Assembly: GCA_035578155.1 (NCBI GenBank)
Contig: JAPWDM010000008.1
Coordinates: 22,716,598 to 22,780,597 of the forward strand
Source: Brachynemurus nebulosus
Taxonomy: Eukaryota; Arthropoda; Insecta; Neuroptera; Myrmeleontidae
Length of the DNA: 64,000 nucleotides
Reading direction: 5' to 3'
Within the stretch, counting starts at the first letter, position 1. Every line of letters starts with the position of its first letter. Of the stretch, positions 60,835 through 64,000 are shown one piece after another. Below the pieces are notes generated by a model. The model made no database searches, was not told the DNA's origin, and saw only the letters and a program-made list of their open reading frames with translations. The position numbers and the translations under genes were made by a program.

Positions 60835-61207
60835 TGTAAAATTAGCTGTAATCAAAGAAAAAAAATATCCTTCGTTCAATCACTAGTTAATGCTATTTTG
60901 AAAAAGTGTCCAAAATTTCAATAAAATCGGTACATTAGTTTTTGAGAAATCGTGTCCACCGACTTAAAAAAAAATGTATTGAGAAAAATGCGATTAAAGC
61001 TTTTAGTAGAGGTAAATCTTTCCCAACGAAGGAATTCCAAAAGGCTCTTTCTCCTAGACTTTTACTCCGATTGACTTAGAACTTTGGGGGAATATTCTAG
61101 ACATATACTATTGAATAATATAATTTTTTAAAAAAATTTTACATTTTCAAACCCACGTACCCCCTTAATACAAGGAATTACACTTTAGTTTGGTCATAGT
61201 ATAAATA

Positions 61208-61627
61208 CCATGTGAGTTTTTTGAGAGGTGCCATTTCTATTGCAACCAAATTTTTATGATAGAAATGGTACTGGAAAACGTTCTTTTCTTGGATGTAATG
61301 GAAATGTAACCAAGAAAAACACTATCGGTTGCAGAAGTCTCAAGTACATATGCATATTTTTACTGCCTAACTGATAATTTAAAAAAAAAATTAAAAAATT
61401 AAACTTGGGCAAAAAAATATTTTTTGCTCATTTATGATGTTAATTAATTAATGCATTAGATCAGTTTTATCGAAAAATTAATAAGACCATAAAGCTATAA
61501 AGCTCCTGACTATAGCAATCGGTAACCCCCGTCGATATCTATAACTCTTATTTGAACAATTTTTCGATCAAATCAACGGTTTGGCTGTAATAAAAATGGC
61601 AACTCTCGAAAAACTCACACAGTATGT
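61208..61627. mobile_element. MITE with GTGAGTTTTT ends
   Basis: TGTGAGTTTTTTGAGAGGTG and about 40 bp are inverted at the right end (ATGGCAACTCTCGAAAAACT, through CACACAGTATG). Related single ends occur at 9312 and 63750. Confidence 0.7.
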
Positions 61628-61809
61628 ATGGTTATTTATAACATTAAAATGCATTGAGTCTCCGTATAATTCGAGGTTTCGGTTATTCGGCCTGTGTCTA
61701 TTGAGTTGATTTGATTTGATTTGCATATTTATTATATTATCATGTTATAATAAATCATTTATTTACAAATTATGTCTAACATTTTTTTTTTTAATCTTTT
61801 GAATCCCAG

Positions 61810-61880
61810 CCCTCTGGTTTGTAACAGTGTAAGCTCCGTTACGTTACGGTACTGTAACAAAATTATTTGGCGAACGACAA
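61810..61880 (+). repeat. Small dispersed repeat
   Basis: CCTCTGGTTTGTAACAGTGT and ACAAAATTATTTGGCGAACG are shared with 36455-36525. Confidence 0.5.
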
Positions 61881-62023
61881 CATTCTTCATACATTTGTAT
61901 TAGTTTTTTTCAAAAGCAGCAAGTGGCACCCCTGTTTTTAACTTCGTTAATAAAAGTCAAAAAGAAGTCGGCACGTCATAAAAATAAAACTGATCAAGAT
62001 ACTTTTAATTAATCTATTTAATA

Positions 62024-62200
62024 AATTTCTAACACTGACTGACTGACAGACAACGCACAGCCTAAACCGTTGGGTTTAGAAGAATGAAATTTTGCACAGG
62101 AGTTCCCTATGTAATGTAGGTGAGCACTAAGAAAGGATTTTTGAAAATTCGTCCCTTAAGTGGGTTAAATAGGGAATGAAAAATTGTATGGAAATTCGTT
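62024..62200 (+). repeat. First unit of an insect dispersed repeat (GACAACGCACAGCC)
   Basis: CTGACTGACTGACAGACAAC, GCACAGCCTAAACCGTTGGG and GAATGAAATTTTGCACAG recur at 62288-62360. I recognise the block as common in insect genomes; that is from memory. Confidence 0.55.
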
Positions 62201-62260
62201 ATTTTTGAAGTTAGTGGTATATACAAATATGTTACTATGGCTATTAAAATAAGTGATATA

Positions 62261-62914
62261 TCTTCTACTAAATAATAATAAATTTTTAACACTGACTGAC
62301 AGATAACGCACAGCCTAAACTGTTGGGTTTAGAAGGACGAAATTTAGCACAAGAGAAATGAAAATTGGCGTTTAGGCTTCTGTTTATAAATAAAAGTCAG
62401 TTGTGTAAACGTTTCTGGAAAATTTCCTAAGGGGTTGAAACAGAAAATGACAGTTCGTATGAGAAGTTCCTCATTTTTGAAGTTAGAAACGTGGATATTG
62501 ATTTAGGTTTTGAAAAACATTAACGCTTTAAATGATTAAGACGAGTTAACTCGTCCTGCAATATGGCGGCTCAAAATGCTGTTATATGTACATATCCACT
62601 GGTACAGGTGCCGCCATCTATGACAATACGGTATAATTCTAAATAATGTTCAATTTTATCAACATAGTTTAGTATAATTTATTTTTTATAAATTCCTAGG
62701 GTTCACTTTTTTAATGTTGGGATCTTTAATTTTTTTCTTTTTCTTTTTTTGTAGCCTTATCTATTGTACTTATCACTTGGCAGTAATAAGGCCGGCATTT
62801 TAAGACAAAAAAATTTTACCATATGGTTTGTTTAAAAAGGTTAAAAGTGAGCAGAAAGTGAGTACCTAATAAAAAGATGTTGTCGATGGGAAACCCCATC
62901 GGGTATACGGCTAG
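62261..62914 (+). mobile_element. Candidate Helitron (TC...hairpin-CTAG) with nested repeat R
   Basis: The 3' end shows the stem-loop CGATGGG-AAAC-CCCATCG (62884-62901), 9 bp before CTAG (62911-62914), followed by T. The proposed 5' end TCTTCTACTAAATAATAATA is preceded by A. This fits the Helitron rule (5' TC, 3' hairpin plus CTRR, insertion between A and T). Repeat R (62529-62850) is nested inside. No Rep/helicase, so it is non-autonomous. Confidence 0.6.
62529..62850 (+). repeat. Dispersed repeat R, copy 3 (uninterrupted)
   Basis: Serves as the empty-site reference for the hAT insertion in copy 2. Confidence 0.75.
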
Positions 62915-63340
62915 TTACTAATAAAGGTTTATGTATAATAAAACAAAAACAGGTCAATTAGATTTTTTGACGTAGATTTCAAATCTGTAAACAAAATTTT
63001 TATATTGTTTAATTTTCACCCCCTTTTTGCAAAATCAACCCCTAAATTTTAACCCTCAACCACCCCTGTTGATGTAATTTGAACAAATTTAATATCGATA
63101 GCTCTTTAAAAAAGAGCAATATCGCTAATTTAAACTTTTGCTCTATCTCTTACCGTTTTCGAGATATTTAAAAATTTAAATAATTTTTATCCCAATTTTT
63201 GGAGGGCGATTTCACCCCTTCAAACTGTTTTTCCGCCGATAAAAATACGTGTCGCTTATTTTTTAGTGTTCTAAAACATATCTAAGTTTCATCAAAATCG
63301 ATAGGTCCGGCCTCGGGCCCTTTACTTGTTAGTGTTGTTT
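62915..63340. repeat. Decayed dispersed repeat related to foldback family F
   Basis: GATTTCACCCCTTCAAACTG and the TTTCCGCCGATAAAAAT stretch resemble the arm sequence around 57775-57810 (GATTACACCCTTTTGAACAA). The frames are broken and no ends were found. Confidence 0.35.
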
Positions 63341-64000
63341 GTGTTTTATAAATGGAATACGCTCTTTGTTTCGAATTTTTAATAAACTGTGGTTGGTGAT
63401 ACTGACATGGTGTTTTGAATGTAAATTGCAAATTATTCGTATTTTTTGCGTTCGATTAAATAAACTTGACCACGGGTTTTGAAAATTAAAATTTAAAAAT
63501 GCAATTTTTCAAAAATATGAAATAAAATAATGAAAATTTTAGCATAATTGGTAATTTGAAGTAATAAACTAATTTTTAAAAAACATCTCAACATATGTTT
63601 CCATTTGAAAAAAAAACAACTTTTTTCTATTCCGAAAAAACCGTAGGTCCTAGAAGTCTCGAACAATTTTCTGTGAATGGCCCCCTTTATTTTGAATATT
63701 TTTTGTATAAACTTTTTTTCGATTAGATACATATTTTAGGAATAAATCGAATGGCAGCTCTCAGAAAACCCACACGGTATGTATGTACAGTAGCCGTCCA
63801 AGTTAGTCACTTCCAAGATAGTCACACTTCGAGTGAAATAGACATACCCATACGTCATCCACATACTTTGTTTACTCTTGTCTATACGCACATGTGCGCC
63901 ACATGTAATACTTGCATACTCACTACATACATACTCCGTGTATCTGCCGTGTGGTACTTTGTGAGGTAGCTACCGTGTAATGTGTGTTGTGTGTGATAGT
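63341..64000. other. Terminal segment of the window
   Basis: 63343-63385 repeats 35755-35800. 63748-63785 is one end of the 61208 MITE family (TGGCAGCTCTCAGAAAACCC). The rest is unassigned and the window ends in a GTGTGTGTTGTGTG-like stretch. Confidence 0.45.

Larger units (their letters stand above)
59362..61164. mobile_element. 1.8-kb TTAA-flanked element with nested insertions
   Basis: TTAA at 59358-59361 and 61165-61168. Ends are AGGGTTACGTGGGTTTCAAA and, inverted, GGGGGTACGTGGGTTTGAAA. It contains a Harbinger-like MITE (59671-60110) and repeat R with a hAT insertion (60117-60834). Ends starting with GGG inside TTAA resemble Kolobok; not certain. Confidence 0.65.

Overview
This is an AT-rich eukaryotic window, most likely from an insect. 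The evidence for that is the many non-autonomous DNA transposons (hAT-, Harbinger-, mariner-, TTAA- and Helitron-type), long (TA)n tracts, spliceosomal introns, and two-exon C2H2 zinc-finger genes with a lysine/glutamate-rich leader. A hemipteran is my guess from the style of those genes. I saw no rRNA, tRNA, snRNA or CRISPR array.

Genes. Only two host genes look intact. They are tandem, same-strand paralogs encoding C2H2 zinc-finger proteins: ZNF-A (exons 16198-16446 and 18019-18990, 406 aa, 10 fingers) and ZNF-B (exons 40269-40493 and 45100-45738, 287 aa, 6 fingers). A third, decayed copy lies at 51874-52290. Leader exon, splice phase, linker and finger framework are shared, but the predicted DNA-contact residues differ. 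Other coding traces belong to mobile elements: a broken four-exon Tc1/mariner-like transposase (6636-8455), an N-terminal Harbinger transposase fragment (58727-59100) and a SAP-like exon (34609-34797).

Layout. 0-5 kb: MITEs, a nested foldback element with an 8-bp-TSD hAT insertion, and an inverted array of 103-bp monomers that each carry a perfect heat-shock element. 5-9 kb: a 3.5-kb Tc1/mariner-like transposon with perfect 32-bp TIRs inserted in a (TA)n tract. 9.3-12 kb: a Helentron-like element with an expanded 120-bp satellite. 12-16 kb: small MITEs. 16-19 kb: ZNF-A. 21-23 kb and 54.9-58.4 kb: two related large foldback elements. 24-32 kb: nested TTAA elements, one split by a 3.87-kb Helentron-like element. 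32-39 kb: MITEs. 40-46 kb: ZNF-B, whose intron holds a spacer-less 240-bp palindrome. 47.4-51.3 kb: a second, almost identical copy of the 3.9-kb element. 58-64 kb: Harbinger, TTAA, hAT and Helitron remnants.

The most notable signals are the inverted HSE satellite, the recently transposed Helentron-like pair, the intron-containing transposase with about 83 residues between its second D and its E, and the perfect palindrome. All alignments were done by eye, so boundaries are good to a few bases where a TSD or TIR is stated and looser elsewhere.
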